A stretch of DNA of 64,000 bases, from the NCBI GenBank assembly GCA_037131955.1, contig JBAXQC010000004.1, forward strand, positions 1-64,000, written 5' to 3'. Position 1 is the first letter of the stretch; each line of letters opens with the position of its first letter. The DNA comes from CAIMMJ01 sp037131955. GTDB lineage: Bacteria > Bacteroidota > Bacteroidia > UBA4408. Position numbers and translations under genes: made by a program. The notes below the pieces were generated by a model that made no database searches, was not told the origin of the DNA, and saw only the letters and a list, made by a program, of their open reading frames with translations. Positions 1 to 9,447 of the stretch are shown piece after piece.

Positions 1-569
1 GCCAACAAAGATAATTTTGCAGATGTTTTTGCCATTTGCATCAAAGAAAACGCTGCTTCCATCATCCTTGCTCCACCCGATTTTGAAATAATCATCAGTG
101 GAATTTTCTTTTCTATGCACACATCAATTGCCCTGGATATTTTTTCTCCAACTACCGAACCCATTGAACCTCCAATAAAGTTAAAATCCATGCAGGCCAC
201 CATTAAATCTAATCCTTCTACTTTTCCGTAAGCTGTTCTTATGGCATCATTTAAAGGCGATTTTTTATAGGCATCTTTTAACCTGTCGGAATATTTTTTT
301 GTATCTGCAAAATTCAAAGGGTCGCCTGATTTTATTCCAGCATTTATCTCAGTAAATTCTTGGCCATCAAACAAAATATCAAAATATTCATGAGAACCAA
401 TTCTGTGGTGATTTCCACATTTCTCGCAAACCCAAAAATTTTTTTCGTGATCTTCGGTTGTCATAATGTGTTTGCACGAAGAACATTTGTACCATAAACC
501 TTCGGGGGTTTCCTTTTTGTCTTTGGTGTCGGTGGTTATTCCTTCTTTAATTCTTTTAAACCAACTCAT
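1..569 (-). CDS. accD: Acetyl-CoA carboxylase carboxyltransferase subunit beta (partial, 3' end outside window)
   Basis: AccD is the beta half of the acetyl-CoA carboxylase carboxyltransferase, which moves CO2 from carboxybiotin to acetyl-CoA to make malonyl-CoA for fatty acid synthesis in the cytoplasm. The reading frame starts with MSWFKRIKEG at 569 and stays open to the left edge, giving 189 residues. The N-terminal zinc ribbon is complete (C29, C32, C48, C51) and is followed by the start of the crotonase-like fold, including SGGARMMEAA. The start lies 15 bases after the fba stop on the same strand, so the two are probably co-transcribed. Only the edge of the window truncates it. Confidence 0.96.
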   Translation of the reverse strand, partial: MSWFKRIKEGITTDTKDKKETPEGLWYKCSSCKHIMTTEDHEKNFWVCEKCGNHHRIGSHEYFDILFDGQEFTEINAGIKSGDPLNFADTKKYSDRLKDAYKKSPLNDAIRTAYGKVEGLDLMVACMDFNFIGGSMGSVVGEKISRAIDVCIEKKIPLMIISKSGGARMMEAAFSLMQMAKTSAKLSLL

Positions 570-584
570 AGTTTTTTTTAATAA

Positions 585-1643
585 TTAAGCTAAAGTAATT
601 TCTTTAGTTAAATAAACATCCTGCACAGTGTTTAACAATTCAATACCTTCATTCATGGGGCGCTGAAAAGCTTTTCTTCCCAAAATTAATCCTTGGCCAC
701 CGGCTCTTTTATTAATTACAGCAGTTTCTACAGCTTCTGATAAGTCTGAACTTCCCTTTGATTCTCCACCTGAATTTATTAATCCAATTCTTCCACTGTA
801 GCAATTTAATACTTGGTAGCGACACAAGTCTATGGGATTATCCGAACTTAATTCAGAATAAACTTTAGGATGTGTTTTGCCATGCTTTGTGGCTAAATAT
901 CCTCCATTGTTTGTAGGTAACTTTTGCTTAATTATGTCTGCTTGAATGGTAACGCCAAGGTGATTTGCTTGAGAAGTTAAATCAGCCGAAGTATGATAGT
1001 CTATACCGTCTATCTTAAAACCGTTATTTCTTATATAGCACCATAAAATAGTAGCCATACCTAATTCATGAGCCATTTCAAATGCTTTGGCAACTTCTAC
1101 TATTTGTCTTCCACTTTCGGCACTACCAAAATAAATGGTTGCTCCCACTGCAACTGCCCCCATGTTCCAAGCATCTTTTATTGTACCAAACATAATTTGG
1201 TCGTATTTATTGGGCAATGAAAGAAATTCGTTGTGATTTATTTTAACAACAAAAGGAATTTTATGAGCATATTTTCTCGACACGGAACCTAACACACCGT
1301 AGGTTGACGTTACGGCATTACATCCTGATTCAATAGCTAATTTTACAATATTTTCTCCGTCAAAATAAATTGGATTGGGTGCAAAAGAAGCTCCTGCACT
1401 GTGTTCTATTCCTTGATCTACTGGCAAAATAGAAAGATAACCCGTGTTAGCCAATCTGCCTGTTCCATACAAATCTTGTAAGCTTCTAAGCACCTGAGGA
1501 TTTCTATTGCTAACTATAAAAGAACTGTCTACAAAATCAGGTCCCGGTTGATGTATGTGTTCTTTTAAAACTGTTTTACTTTCATGGTTCAATAGCAAAT
1601 CTGCTTTGCTACCTAATAGTTCTTTAATCTTTGAGTACGACAT
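585..1643 (-). CDS. fbaB: Class I fructose-bisphosphate aldolase (DhnA/FbaB family)
   Basis: The enzyme interconverts fructose-1,6-bisphosphate with glyceraldehyde-3-phosphate and dihydroxyacetone phosphate in glycolysis and gluconeogenesis. The 352-residue product resembles the DhnA-type Schiff-base aldolases ([10 protein letters not shown] near residue 75, VKINHNEFL, and a glycine-rich [10 protein letters not shown] phosphate-binding stretch near the C-terminus). I chose the start [10 protein letters not shown] at 1643, not an in-frame ATG seven codons upstream, because the -7 element TATCTTTG (1662-1669, reverse strand) would place transcription initiation inside the longer version. It is the first gene of a likely fba-accD operon, linking a glycolytic step to malonyl-CoA synthesis. 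Confidence 0.92.
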   Translation of the reverse strand: MSYSKIKELLGSKADLLLNHESKTVLKEHIHQPGPDFVDSSFIVSNRNPQVLRSLQDLYGTGRLANTGYLSILPVDQGIEHSAGASFAPNPIYFDGENIVKLAIESGCNAVTSTYGVLGSVSRKYAHKIPFVVKINHNEFLSLPNKYDQIMFGTIKDAWNMGAVAVGATIYFGSAESGRQIVEVAKAFEMAHELGMATILWCYIRNNGFKIDGIDYHTSADLTSQANHLGVTIQADIIKQKLPTNNGGYLATKHGKTHPKVYSELSSDNPIDLCRYQVLNCYSGRIGLINSGGESKGSSDLSEAVETAVINKRAGGQGLILGRKAFQRPMNEGIELLNTVQDVYLTKEITLA

Positions 1644-1661
1644 GGTTAAAAAAATGAAATT

Positions 1662-1669
1662 CAAAGATA
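1662..1669 (-). promoter_or_regulatory. Bacteroidota -7 promoter element for fba-accD
   Basis: Read on the minus strand this is TATCTTTG, a match to the phylum consensus TAnnTTTG. It ends 18 bases before the fba ATG. A TTG (complement of 1692-1694) lies 22 bases upstream and could be the -33 element. Confidence 0.6.
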
Positions 1670-1854
1670 GTATTTTCTACAAATTAGAGCTCAATAAATC
1701 TCTACTCAAGCCAATAAGTTGCGAGATAAAACCATTTTTAAATTCATACACAAGATATTTTTACTCTGTCTTTCAAATAGTTAAATAAAAAATAGAAAGT
1801 TATTATGGAAAATTAAATTTTAGATAATCATACAATCAACTAAACTAATTTTTT

Positions 1855-4800
1855 ATGAAAACTTCAAAATATTTTATTGTTATGCTGCTGATAGCAGTTT
1901 CTTACATGGGTTTAATTCTTGCACAAGAAAACTCATTTTCATTAATTGAATCAGATTTTATTTCCCAACTAAAAACTAAATCCAAAAAGTTTTTTGATGC
2001 TATTCCACAAGATAGAGTGTATGTAAATACCGATAAAACAATTTACGAGCCAGGAGAAACAATTTGGATGAGTGCAAATTTAGTGGAAGCATCCACAATG
2101 AAAGAGAGTAAAAAAAGCCAAATTCTTCACCTTGATATTTACTCACCAAAAGGCAACAAAGAAAAAAGCTTTAATCTAATTTGTAGAAGCGGCAAAGCAA
2201 GCGCCGATTATTTATTAAGCCAAGACTGTGTAGGAGGAATTTATAAAATAAAAGCCTATACCAATTGGCAAAAAAACGAACCAGACAGCATATTTTTTGA
2301 GAAAGAAATAACTGTGCAAGAAATAATAGAGCCCACTTTAAAAATGACCTTAGACTTTGAAAGAAAATCTTACGGAAGTGGTGACGAAGTTATTGCTAAG
2401 CTTAAGGTTCAAAACAAGCAAAACGAAGCTGTAATAAATTTTCCTTTTGTTAATAATGTTATGTTGGAAGGCGAAAAAATACAAGAGCAAAACTTATCTA
2501 CCGGCAATGATGGCGAAATGTACATCAAATTTAACCTTCCAAAAAAATTAAAATCAAGTGATGGAATAATAAATATTCAATTAAATTATCAAGGAAATGC
2601 AGAAAGTATTTCAAGAAGTATTCCCATTGATTTGAACGCTGTTAATTTAAGTTTTTTTCCGGAAGGAGGAGATTTAATTGCGGGTTTAGAAAACAACCTT
2701 GCGTTTAAAGCAGTAAACGAATTTAACAAACCTGTGGATGTTGAAGGACAAATTAAAGATTCTAAAAATAAGGTAGTAATAAATTTTAAAACATTTCATT
2801 TTGGATTGGGGCAACTGAACTTTATTCCTGAAGAAGGAGAGCAATATTATGCTCAAATAACTAAACCAAATAGGATTGACGAACAATTTGTTTTGCCAAT
2901 GTCATTAAACTATGGTGTGCAAGTAAAAATAGAAAATGAAAACGAAAATAAAATAAGTGCAACAATAAACAGCACCACAAAACAAAATGTATCAGTTATT
3001 GCCAGCATAAGAGATAAAATTTATTTTGCTTCAAATTGTGATGTAGACAATACCAATAAAAAGTTTATAATTCCCACAGAATCAATGCCAATGGGAGTAT
3101 GTAAGATTACTATATTTAATCAAGAAAACTTACCGTGTTGCGAACGTTTAGTTTTTGTAAACCAAAATAAACAACTGTCTATTTCTATAAAAACTGAAAA
3201 AGATAAATACCTGCCAAGAGAAAAAGTAAAAGCTACTATAGAAGTAAAAGATGCCAATGGAAATGCAACAGATGCAAATATTTCTTTGGCTGTTACCAAT
3301 GATATGCTGTTAAGTTTTGCCGACGATAAGCAAGGTAATCTAATTTCGGAATTGTATTTGCAGCAGGACCTAAAGGAAAAAGTTACAGAGCCCAAATTTT
3401 ATTTTACTGAACACCCCAAAGCAAACAAAACGCTTGATTTATTAATGTTGACATCTGGTTGGAGGAGATTTTCGTATACACCGATAATCCAAAACCAAGT
3501 GCCTCTTATCTCTTATCTTCCGGAGCAAACTGTTATAGAAGGAACTGTATTGGATAGATACACAAACAAACCTTTAAAAGGTATAAATATAAAAATAGGC
3601 AACAAAGTATTTAGCACTAATTCTAAGGGTAGATTTTTTGCAAATAACATCGATTTAAGTAAAAAAACTATACTGCTTGCCAAAGCACAAGGATTTGAAG
3701 AATACAAAGAAGAACTTACGTTTTACGACAGCAATAAAACAATTTATTTAACCGATGTAAATCAAGCAAAACTAAGAGCACAAAACATTAGGGAAGCTCT
3801 GCTATTTGAAAATGTAGTAAGAGAAGACAATGCAATGATGGCAGCACCAGCCATGAATGGAGCAGCAAATTTTAACAACCAGGTAAAAGCTGTTGCACAA
3901 AAAGATGCTGAAGATCATAAAATGGTGAAGAGAGAAATAAAGAGAACCAAAAACTTAGTTCCCCCAAACAAGGCTAACAATAAAAAGGAGGACGTAAAAA
4001 TTGTAGCAGAACCCAAGGTAAAATTTGTGCAAAATAACTTAGCAAAAGCAAAAATGAGACTAGAAGACATGGAACAAGATGAAGTGCAAGTAGTACAAAA
4101 TAATATTACTTACCATATTGCAAGGGAGTTTCCTGCTGTGTTATACACCAATACCCAAAATCAATTAACAAGAAGTGATTTTAGATCTACCCTATATTGG
4201 AATCCTAATTTACAAATAGATGAAACAGGAAAACAGGAAATTGAATTTTATACGGGCGACGATATTAGTTCATTTTGCTTTGTTGCCGAAGGAATAAGTT
4301 CTAACGGTTTAGGTGGATACGCTGAGAAGAAAATATTTACTCAACTTCCATTTTCTATTGATGTAAAATTCCCTAACAATTTTGTGCAAGATGATGTTGT
4401 AGAAATACCTCTGATCATTACCAATAACTCCTCTCAAAAATTAATTGGAAATTTAAATATCGTATCCTCCTCTGTTTTAGAATGGGTAAACAAGATAAAC
4501 TTTAGAAATATAGAAGTAAGTGCCAGCTCTTTTGTTGTAATTCCTTGCAAATTTAAAGCCATTAAAGCAGGAGAAAATGAAGAATTTAGTGCACATTATT
4601 CCGTTGGAAATACAACTGATGGATTTTCTAAAAACATTAACGTATCGCCCAAAGGGTTTCCAATTAGCATGAGTTTTAGTGGCAAAGAAACAAATGCCAA
4701 CTACACGTTTGATGTAAAAAATTCTGTGCCAGGAAGCATCTCTGCAAGTGTTACTGCATATCCAAGTGTTGTTAGCGATTTGCTAAAAGGTGTTGAAGGA

Positions 4801-6237
4801 ATTCTCCGAGAACCAGGCGGTTGTTTTGAACAAACAAGCATGAGCAGTTATCCAAATATTTTGGTAAAAGAATATTTAAAAACTATGGGAATTGAGGATG
4901 CTGCGGTTTATGCAAAAGCAAATAAAATGATTGACAACGGTTATAAAAAATTGGTATCTTTTGAGACCAAAGAAAAAGGGTATGAATGGTTTGGAGGAGC
5001 ACCTGCACACGAAGCACTTACGGCTTATGGTTTATTGCAGTTTACCGACATGAAAAAAGTTTACGGAGGAGTAGACAATGCTATGTTAGACAGAACTACA
5101 AAATATCTGTTAGCAAGCAAAGATGGAAATGGTGGCTATAAAAAAAATCCGAGAGCATTAGATAATTTTGGCGGAGCAGACAAAGATATTACGGATGCCT
5201 ACATTACCTATGCTATGGCTGCTGCAGGATTTTATGATATAGAAAAAGAAGTGAATTATTCCGAAGAAATGTCAAGTAAAAGTAATGATGCTTATATGTT
5301 AGGTTTAACTGTAAATACATTGTTCGACAATAAAAAAACAAAAAGAGCCGATGCATTGCTTAAAAAGTTATTGGCTTTACAAAACGAGGATGGAAGTTTT
5401 TCAGGAAAAAAACATTCAATTACAAGGAGCACAGGAAATGGTCTAAAAATTGAAACCACTTCTTTGGCCATAATGGCAATGCTAAAGGCCGAAAATAAAA
5501 ACGATGTAGCGTTGAACAATGCAGTAGAGTTTGTTATAAAATCTAGAGGAGGCTATGGAGATTTTGGAAATACACAATCTACCATTATGGCCCTTAAAGC
5601 ACTTACTGCTTATGCACAATATAGCAAGCAAACCAACGAAGATGGAACAATAGAATGTTACATTAACGGAAATAAGGCTGCCGAACAGTTTTACAAAGCC
5701 GGAACACGAAAAGCAATATCCATAAATAATTTGGAGAAATATTTAAACAATGGCGGCAACAAAATTACGTTGAAATATAAAAATGCAAAAAATCCTTTGC
5801 CCTATTCTGTAAATTTTTCCTGGTATTCTACTCTACCTCAATCCAATTTGGAATGTGCTGTTAATATTACAACTCAAACAGAAAGTAAAAAAGTAGAAAT
5901 AGGCCAAACGTTAAGGTTAACAGCCGTTCTAAAAAACACTACAAAAGAAGGCTTGCCAAGTACTATGGCAATTATTGGTATACCAAGCAATTGCAGCCTT
6001 CAGCCTTGGCAATTAAAAGAAATGCAAGAAAAAAGGGTGTTCGATTATTACGAAATAAAAGAGAATAAACTTTTTGTGTATTATCGCCAAATGGCACCTT
6101 CAGAAACCAAAACATTAAATTTCGATTTAAAAGCAGAGTTCAAAGGTGTTTGCCAAACGCCAGCTTCGTGTGCTTATTTATACTATACCAACGAACTAAA
6201 ATGTTGGGAAAATCCTATTGCCATTGAGGTAAAATAA
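1855..6237 (+). CDS. Alpha-2-macroglobulin family protein with thioester motif
   Basis: A 1460-residue exported protein. Residues 1-24 form a signal peptide. An MG2-like beta domain follows (DRVYVNTDKTIYEPGE, about residue 53 onward). A carboxypeptidase-regulatory-like beta-sandwich lies near 559-620 (EGTVLDRYTNKPLKG). A lysine-rich linker occupies about 660-760. The alpha-2-macroglobulin core starts near 777, with the thioester motif CFEQ at 990-993, then an alpha-alpha toroid region and a C-terminal receptor-binding-like domain. In the family, the Cys-Gln thioester covalently traps attacking proteases; bacterial members protect the cell envelope. No lipobox is visible, so it is probably periplasmic or outer-surface-associated. 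It is monocistronic, with an 11-bp-stem terminator behind it. No penicillin-binding protein 1C gene, the usual proteobacterial partner, is adjacent. Confidence 0.9.
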   Translation: MKTSKYFIVMLLIAVSYMGLILAQENSFSLIESDFISQLKTKSKKFFDAIPQDRVYVNTDKTIYEPGETIWMSANLVEASTMKESKKSQILHLDIYSPKGNKEKSFNLICRSGKASADYLLSQDCVGGIYKIKAYTNWQKNEPDSIFFEKEITVQEIIEPTLKMTLDFERKSYGSGDEVIAKLKVQNKQNEAVINFPFVNNVMLEGEKIQEQNLSTGNDGEMYIKFNLPKKLKSSDGIINIQLNYQGNAESISRSIPIDLNAVNLSFFPEGGDLIAGLENNLAFKAVNEFNKPVDVEGQIKDSKNKVVINFKTFHFGLGQLNFIPEEGEQYYAQITKPNRIDEQFVLPMSLNYGVQVKIENENENKISATINSTTKQNVSVIASIRDKIYFASNCDVDNTNKKFIIPTESMPMGVCKITIFNQENLPCCERLVFVNQNKQLSISIKTEKDKYLPREKVKATIEVKDANGNATDANISLAVTNDMLLSFADDKQGNLISELYLQQDLKEKVTEPKFYFTEHPKANKTLDLLMLTSGWRRFSYTPIIQNQVPLISYLPEQTVIEGTVLDRYTNKPLKGINIKIGNKVFSTNSKGRFFANNIDLSKKTILLAKAQGFEEYKEELTFYDSNKTIYLTDVNQAKLRAQNIREALLFENVVREDNAMMAAPAMNGAANFNNQVKAVAQKDAEDHKMVKREIKRTKNLVPPNKANNKKEDVKIVAEPKVKFVQNNLAKAKMRLEDMEQDEVQVVQNNITYHIAREFPAVLYTNTQNQLTRSDFRSTLYWNPNLQIDETGKQEIEFYTGDDISSFCFVAEGISSNGLGGYAEKKIFTQLPFSIDVKFPNNFVQDDVVEIPLIITNNSSQKLIGNLNIVSSSVLEWVNKINFRNIEVSASSFVVIPCKFKAIKAGENEEFSAHYSVGNTTDGFSKNINVSPKGFPISMSFSGKETNANYTFDVKNSVPGSISASVTAYPSVVSDLLKGVEGILREPGGCFEQTSMSSYPNILVKEYLKTMGIEDAAVYAKANKMIDNGYKKLVSFETKEKGYEWFGGAPAHEALTAYGLLQFTDMKKVYGGVDNAMLDRTTKYLLASKDGNGGYKKNPRALDNFGGADKDITDAYITYAMAAAGFYDIEKEVNYSEEMSSKSNDAYMLGLTVNTLFDNKKTKRADALLKKLLALQNEDGSFSGKKHSITRSTGNGLKIETTSLAIMAMLKAENKNDVALNNAVEFVIKSRGGYGDFGNTQSTIMALKALTAYAQYSKQTNEDGTIECYINGNKAAEQFYKAGTRKAISINNLEKYLNNGGNKITLKYKNAKNPLPYSVNFSWYSTLPQSNLECAVNITTQTESKKVEIGQTLRLTAVLKNTTKEGLPSTMAIIGIPSNCSLQPWQLKEMQEKRVFDYYEIKENKLFVYYRQMAPSETKTLNFDLKAEFKGVCQTPASCAYLYYTNELKCWENPIAIEVK

Positions 6238-6244
6238 TCAGTAG

Positions 6245-6275
6245 AAAGGGGAGAATTTATTTCTTCCCTTTTTTT
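6245..6275 (+). terminator. Intrinsic terminator after the macroglobulin gene
   Basis: AAAGGGGAGAA (6245-6255) pairs with 6261-6271 through 11 base pairs, including one G-U wobble, around a 5-base loop. A run of seven T follows (6269-6275). It begins 8 bases after the stop codon. Confidence 0.8.
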
Positions 6276-6358
6276 ATTTAAAAACTAATATTCAACACAA
6301 TTTAAAATTCAATAATAATAGTTGTGTCGTAATCTAAAAATACTCTTAAAGAAATCCC

Positions 6359-6366
6359 TATCTTTG
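6359..6366 (+). promoter_or_regulatory. Bacteroidota -7 promoter element for gltX-folB
   Basis: TATCTTTG matches TAnnTTTG exactly and ends 17 bases before the gltX ATG. No convincing -33 TTTG is present at the usual spacing. Confidence 0.6.
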
Positions 6367-6383
6367 CAGCCTTATTATTTTTT

Positions 6384-7952
6384 ATGGAAAACAATAAAAG
6401 AGTTAGATTAAGATTTGCCCCAAGCCCAACTGGGCCTTTACATATAGGCGGTGTAAGAACAGCTTTGTTTAATTATTTATTCGCCAAAAAACACGGAGGA
6501 GATTTTTTATTAAGAATTGAAGATACAGATCAAACACGCTACGTACCTGGTGCCGAAGAATACATTATTGAATCGTTAAAATGGTGTGGAATTGTTCCCG
6601 ACGAAGGTGTAACATTTGGCGGGCCTCATGAACCCTATCGTCAGAGCGAAAGAAAACAATTGGGAATTTACAGTAAATATGCCTTGCAACTGATAGAAAG
6701 TGGACATGCTTATTACGCTTTTGACACTTCCGAAGAGTTGGACGAAATGAGAAAACGTTTAGAAGCAGCAAAAGTAGCCGCACCGCAATACAATTCGGTA
6801 AGCCGAGAAAATATGAAAAACTCATTAGTATTGCCGGCCGACGAAGTTCAAAAAAGATTAGATGCTGGTGAGCCTTATGTAATAAGATTAAAAGTTCCTA
6901 GAAACGAAGAAATAAGAATTAAAGATATTATAAGAGGTTGGGTAGTGGTAAATTCTTCTCAGGTGGACGATAAGGTTTTACTAAAAGCAGATGGAATGCC
7001 AACGTATCATTTGGCTCACGTTGTTGATGATATCTTAATGGATATTTCTCATGTAGTTAGGGGCGAAGAATGGCTGCCATCTGCACCAGCACATGTTCTA
7101 ATTTATAAATATTTGGGATTAGAAGAAATAATGCCTCAATATGCACACTTACCATTGCTGTTAAAACCAGATGGAAATGGGAAATTAAGCAAGCGTGACG
7201 GCGATAGATTGGGCTTTCCGGTTTTTCCTTTAGAATGGAAAGACCCATCAACTGGTGATGTTAGCAGTGGCTACAGAGAAAAAGGATATATTGCACAAGG
7301 CTTTGTAAATATGCTTGCTTTACTCGGTTGGAACCCAGGAAACAACGAGGAGATTTTTACGCTTGACGAATTAGTTTCTTTATTTTCTTTTGAAAAGGTT
7401 AGCAAAGCTGGCGCAAAATTCGACCCAGAAAAAGCCAAATGGTTCAACCAACAATACCTGAGAAAAAGTGATGAAAGTTATTTGGCAAATGAATTCATAA
7501 ATAATTTACAAGTTCAAGAAAATCATGCACAATTATTTGCACAAAACCCCTTGTTAAACGATTTAGAATACGTAAAAAAATTCTGTGGTTTAATTCGAGA
7601 AAAGGCACAATTTGTAAATGAATTTTGGAGTTTAGGAAACTATTTTTTTTCTGCTCCAACAGAGTTTGATGTAACGGTTGTTTCAAAAAAATGGAATGCC
7701 GATGCTATTAATTTTTACAACACCTTGTGCGATAATTGGCAAAGTATTCAAGATTTTTCTTCGGCAAAAGCCGAAGAAGTCTTTAAAGAAACTGCAACCA
7801 ATCTAGGACAGCAACCCAACCAGTGGCTGCAACTTACAAGGGTTGCTATAAGTGGTATTGCAGGTGGTCCGCAATTTTTTGAATTGGTGGCATTAATCGG
7901 AAAAGAAACCAGCATAAACAGAATTAAATATTTTGTTAGTATTCAATCGTAA
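6384..7952 (+). CDS. gltX: Glutamyl-tRNA synthetase
   Basis: This class I aminoacyl-tRNA synthetase charges tRNA-Glu with glutamate. The 522-residue length is normal for the bacterial enzyme. The Rossmann signature is FAPSPTGPLHIGG with the HIGH-equivalent at H20-G23, and the KMSKS loop appears as KLSKR at 267-271. The anticodon-binding helical domain fills the C-terminal third. Start MENNKRVRLRF fits the family and follows the -7 element by 17 bases. folB begins 2 bases after the stop codon, so the two genes form an operon. Confidence 0.97.
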   Translation: MENNKRVRLRFAPSPTGPLHIGGVRTALFNYLFAKKHGGDFLLRIEDTDQTRYVPGAEEYIIESLKWCGIVPDEGVTFGGPHEPYRQSERKQLGIYSKYALQLIESGHAYYAFDTSEELDEMRKRLEAAKVAAPQYNSVSRENMKNSLVLPADEVQKRLDAGEPYVIRLKVPRNEEIRIKDIIRGWVVVNSSQVDDKVLLKADGMPTYHLAHVVDDILMDISHVVRGEEWLPSAPAHVLIYKYLGLEEIMPQYAHLPLLLKPDGNGKLSKRDGDRLGFPVFPLEWKDPSTGDVSSGYREKGYIAQGFVNMLALLGWNPGNNEEIFTLDELVSLFSFEKVSKAGAKFDPEKAKWFNQQYLRKSDESYLANEFINNLQVQENHAQLFAQNPLLNDLEYVKKFCGLIREKAQFVNEFWSLGNYFFSAPTEFDVTVVSKKWNADAINFYNTLCDNWQSIQDFSSAKAEEVFKETATNLGQQPNQWLQLTRVAISGIAGGPQFFELVALIGKETSINRIKYFVSIQS

Positions 7953-7954
7953 GC

Positions 7955-8326
7955 ATGATTACTAAAATTACCAAACATAAAGTTGCCGCCCAAGGCATAA
8001 AGGTTTTTGCTTATCACGGTTGTTTACCCGAAGAAAAAAATATTGGCGGAGAATTTTTGGTTGATGTATTTGTGGAGTGCGATTTTTCTATTGCCGCAGC
8101 CACAGATAACTTAAACCTTACCGTTGACTATTGTATGATTTTTGATATTGTACAGGAGCAAATGAAAATTCCATCAAAACTTATTGAACAAGTAGCCTAT
8201 AGAATAGCAAATAAAATTGTGCAATCGGCAAAACAAGAAATTTTTGGATTAAGAGTTAGAATCACTAAAATTAATCCACCTGTAAATGGCCCAATAGAAA
8301 ATGTTTGGGTAGAGGTGGAAGCATAA
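7955..8326 (+). CDS. folB: Dihydroneopterin aldolase
   Basis: FolB cleaves 7,8-dihydroneopterin to 6-hydroxymethyl-dihydropterin and glycolaldehyde in folate synthesis. The 123-residue product shows the family features IKVFAYHGCLPEEKNIGG (substrate-binding Tyr and His near 23-25), a central LNLTVDYCMIFD segment, and the C-terminal VRITKINPPVNG motif. It starts 2 bases after gltX and is probably translated from the same mRNA. No other folate gene is nearby. Confidence 0.93.
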   Translation: MITKITKHKVAAQGIKVFAYHGCLPEEKNIGGEFLVDVFVECDFSIAAATDNLNLTVDYCMIFDIVQEQMKIPSKLIEQVAYRIANKIVQSAKQEIFGLRVRITKINPPVNGPIENVWVEVEA

Positions 8327-8424
8327 TTTTTTCCAACTTGGCTATAAGTGCTAAAAAAATATACTTGTAGCCAAACCAAAAATTTTACTCAAAGAAAATA
8401 TTCATAGTAAAACTATTTTGAATA

Positions 8425-8634
8425 TTACCAAAAATATGGATTTTTGGCTATACCAAAATTGCTAAGCATACAAATGGATACAGCTTTTTTAATTCTATTT
8501 TCAAGCTTAAAGGCACCAGCTTTATAGCTTAGTTCTGCATTGTATTTTTTGTCTATTACAAATTGATTAATAGAAAATTTAAATTCAAAAATATTTATTG
8601 TTCCATCGTTTCTATCTAAAACCAAATCTGTTTA
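8425..8634 (-). pseudogene. C-terminal remnant of an AAA-ATPase/PD-(D/E)XK nuclease-type protein
   Basis: The minus-strand frame reads TDLVLDRNDGTINIFEFKFS and ends near KKAVSICMLSNFGIAKNPYFW. This resembles the C-terminal PD-(D/E)XK (DUF1703-like) domain of ATPase-nuclease proteins that are common in Bacteroidota, whose core D-(x)n-E-x-K appears here as D...EFK. No ATG is present; the frame is closed upstream by a stop at 8632-8634 just before TDLVL, and nothing upstream continues the protein in any frame I checked. The C-terminus is also short. I therefore call it a decayed fragment. The family assignment is from remembered motifs and was not searched. Confidence 0.55.
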
Positions 8635-8746
8635 GTTCCCTGATTGATAAGGATAAAAAAGTATTTGAGGTAAGCACTTGTTTTTAGTTTAAATTAATTC
8701 TCTTGTTTTCTTAAATTTTTTTAACCCACTTACGCTAAAAAAATAC

Positions 8747-8754
8747 TAATTTTG
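8747..8754 (+). promoter_or_regulatory. Bacteroidota -7 promoter element for sodA
   Basis: TAATTTTG matches TAnnTTTG and ends 22 bases before the sodA ATG. Confidence 0.55.
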
Positions 8755-8776
8755 AAACTCATTAAACAAAAATATT

Positions 8777-9382
8777 ATGTCATTTGAACTACCCAAATTA
8801 CCCTATGCATTAAATGCTCTAGAGCCACACATTGATGCAAAAACTATGGAAATACACCACGGTAAGCACCATCAAGCCTACGTATCAAACTTAAACAATG
8901 CTATTGCAGGAACAGATGCTGAAAAAATGAGTATCGAAGATATTTGCAAAAACATTTCAAAGTTAGGTGCTCCTGTTAGAAATAATGGCGGCGGACACTA
9001 CAACCATTCTTTGTTTTGGACAATTATGGCTCCAAATGCCGGAGGCTTTCCCACCGGAGATTTAGCCGATGCCATTAACTCTGCCTTTGGCTCATTAGAT
9101 AAATTAAAAGAAGAATTTAACAAAGCTGCTGTTTCTCGTTTTGGTTCCGGTTGGGCTTGGTTAATTGTTCACGATGGAAAATTAATAATAACCTCAACTC
9201 CCAACCAAGATAATCCGTTGATGGATATTGCCGAAGTTAAAGGAACTCCAATTCTTGGCCTAGATGTGTGGGAACATGCATACTACTTAAATTACCAAAA
9301 CCGCAGGCCAGACTATGCATCGGCTTTTTGGAATGTTATCAATTGGAACGAAGTAGCAAGTTTATATTCAAAAGCAAAATAA
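8777..9382 (+). CDS. sodA: Superoxide dismutase, Mn/Fe type
   Basis: It converts superoxide to hydrogen peroxide and oxygen in the cytoplasm. The 201-residue product carries all four metal ligands: H27, H77, D163 and H167 (DVWEHAYY). Q144 in the TPNQDNPLM segment and the [11 protein letters not shown] region match the manganese subtype, though Bacteroidota enzymes can be cambialistic. There is no signal peptide. A TM2-domain gene starts 65 bases downstream. A terminator-like hairpin lies 158 bases past the stop, inside that next gene. Confidence 0.96.
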   Translation: MSFELPKLPYALNALEPHIDAKTMEIHHGKHHQAYVSNLNNAIAGTDAEKMSIEDICKNISKLGAPVRNNGGGHYNHSLFWTIMAPNAGGFPTGDLADAINSAFGSLDKLKEEFNKAAVSRFGSGWAWLIVHDGKLIITSTPNQDNPLMDIAEVKGTPILGLDVWEHAYYLNYQNRRPDYASAFWNVINWNEVASLYSKAK

Positions 9383-9447
9383 AGGATACTTTATTCATCC
9401 AAATTATTGCATTAGTAGGTGATAAGTTGGCGGAATTTATTTTACAA

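Noticed and set aside
1555..1788. Plus-strand frame overlapping the aldolase start
   Set aside because: No RBS or promoter, overlaps fba on the other strand, and composition is shadow-like.
8338..8374. TTGGCTA/TAGCCAA inverted repeat after folB
   Set aside because: Only 7 bp with a 24-base loop and no T run; not convincing as terminator.
9268..9447. Longer start of the TM2 protein overlapping sodA
   Set aside because: The ATG at 9448 yields a clean signal peptide, and the upstream part has no protein-like character apart from the sodA overlap.
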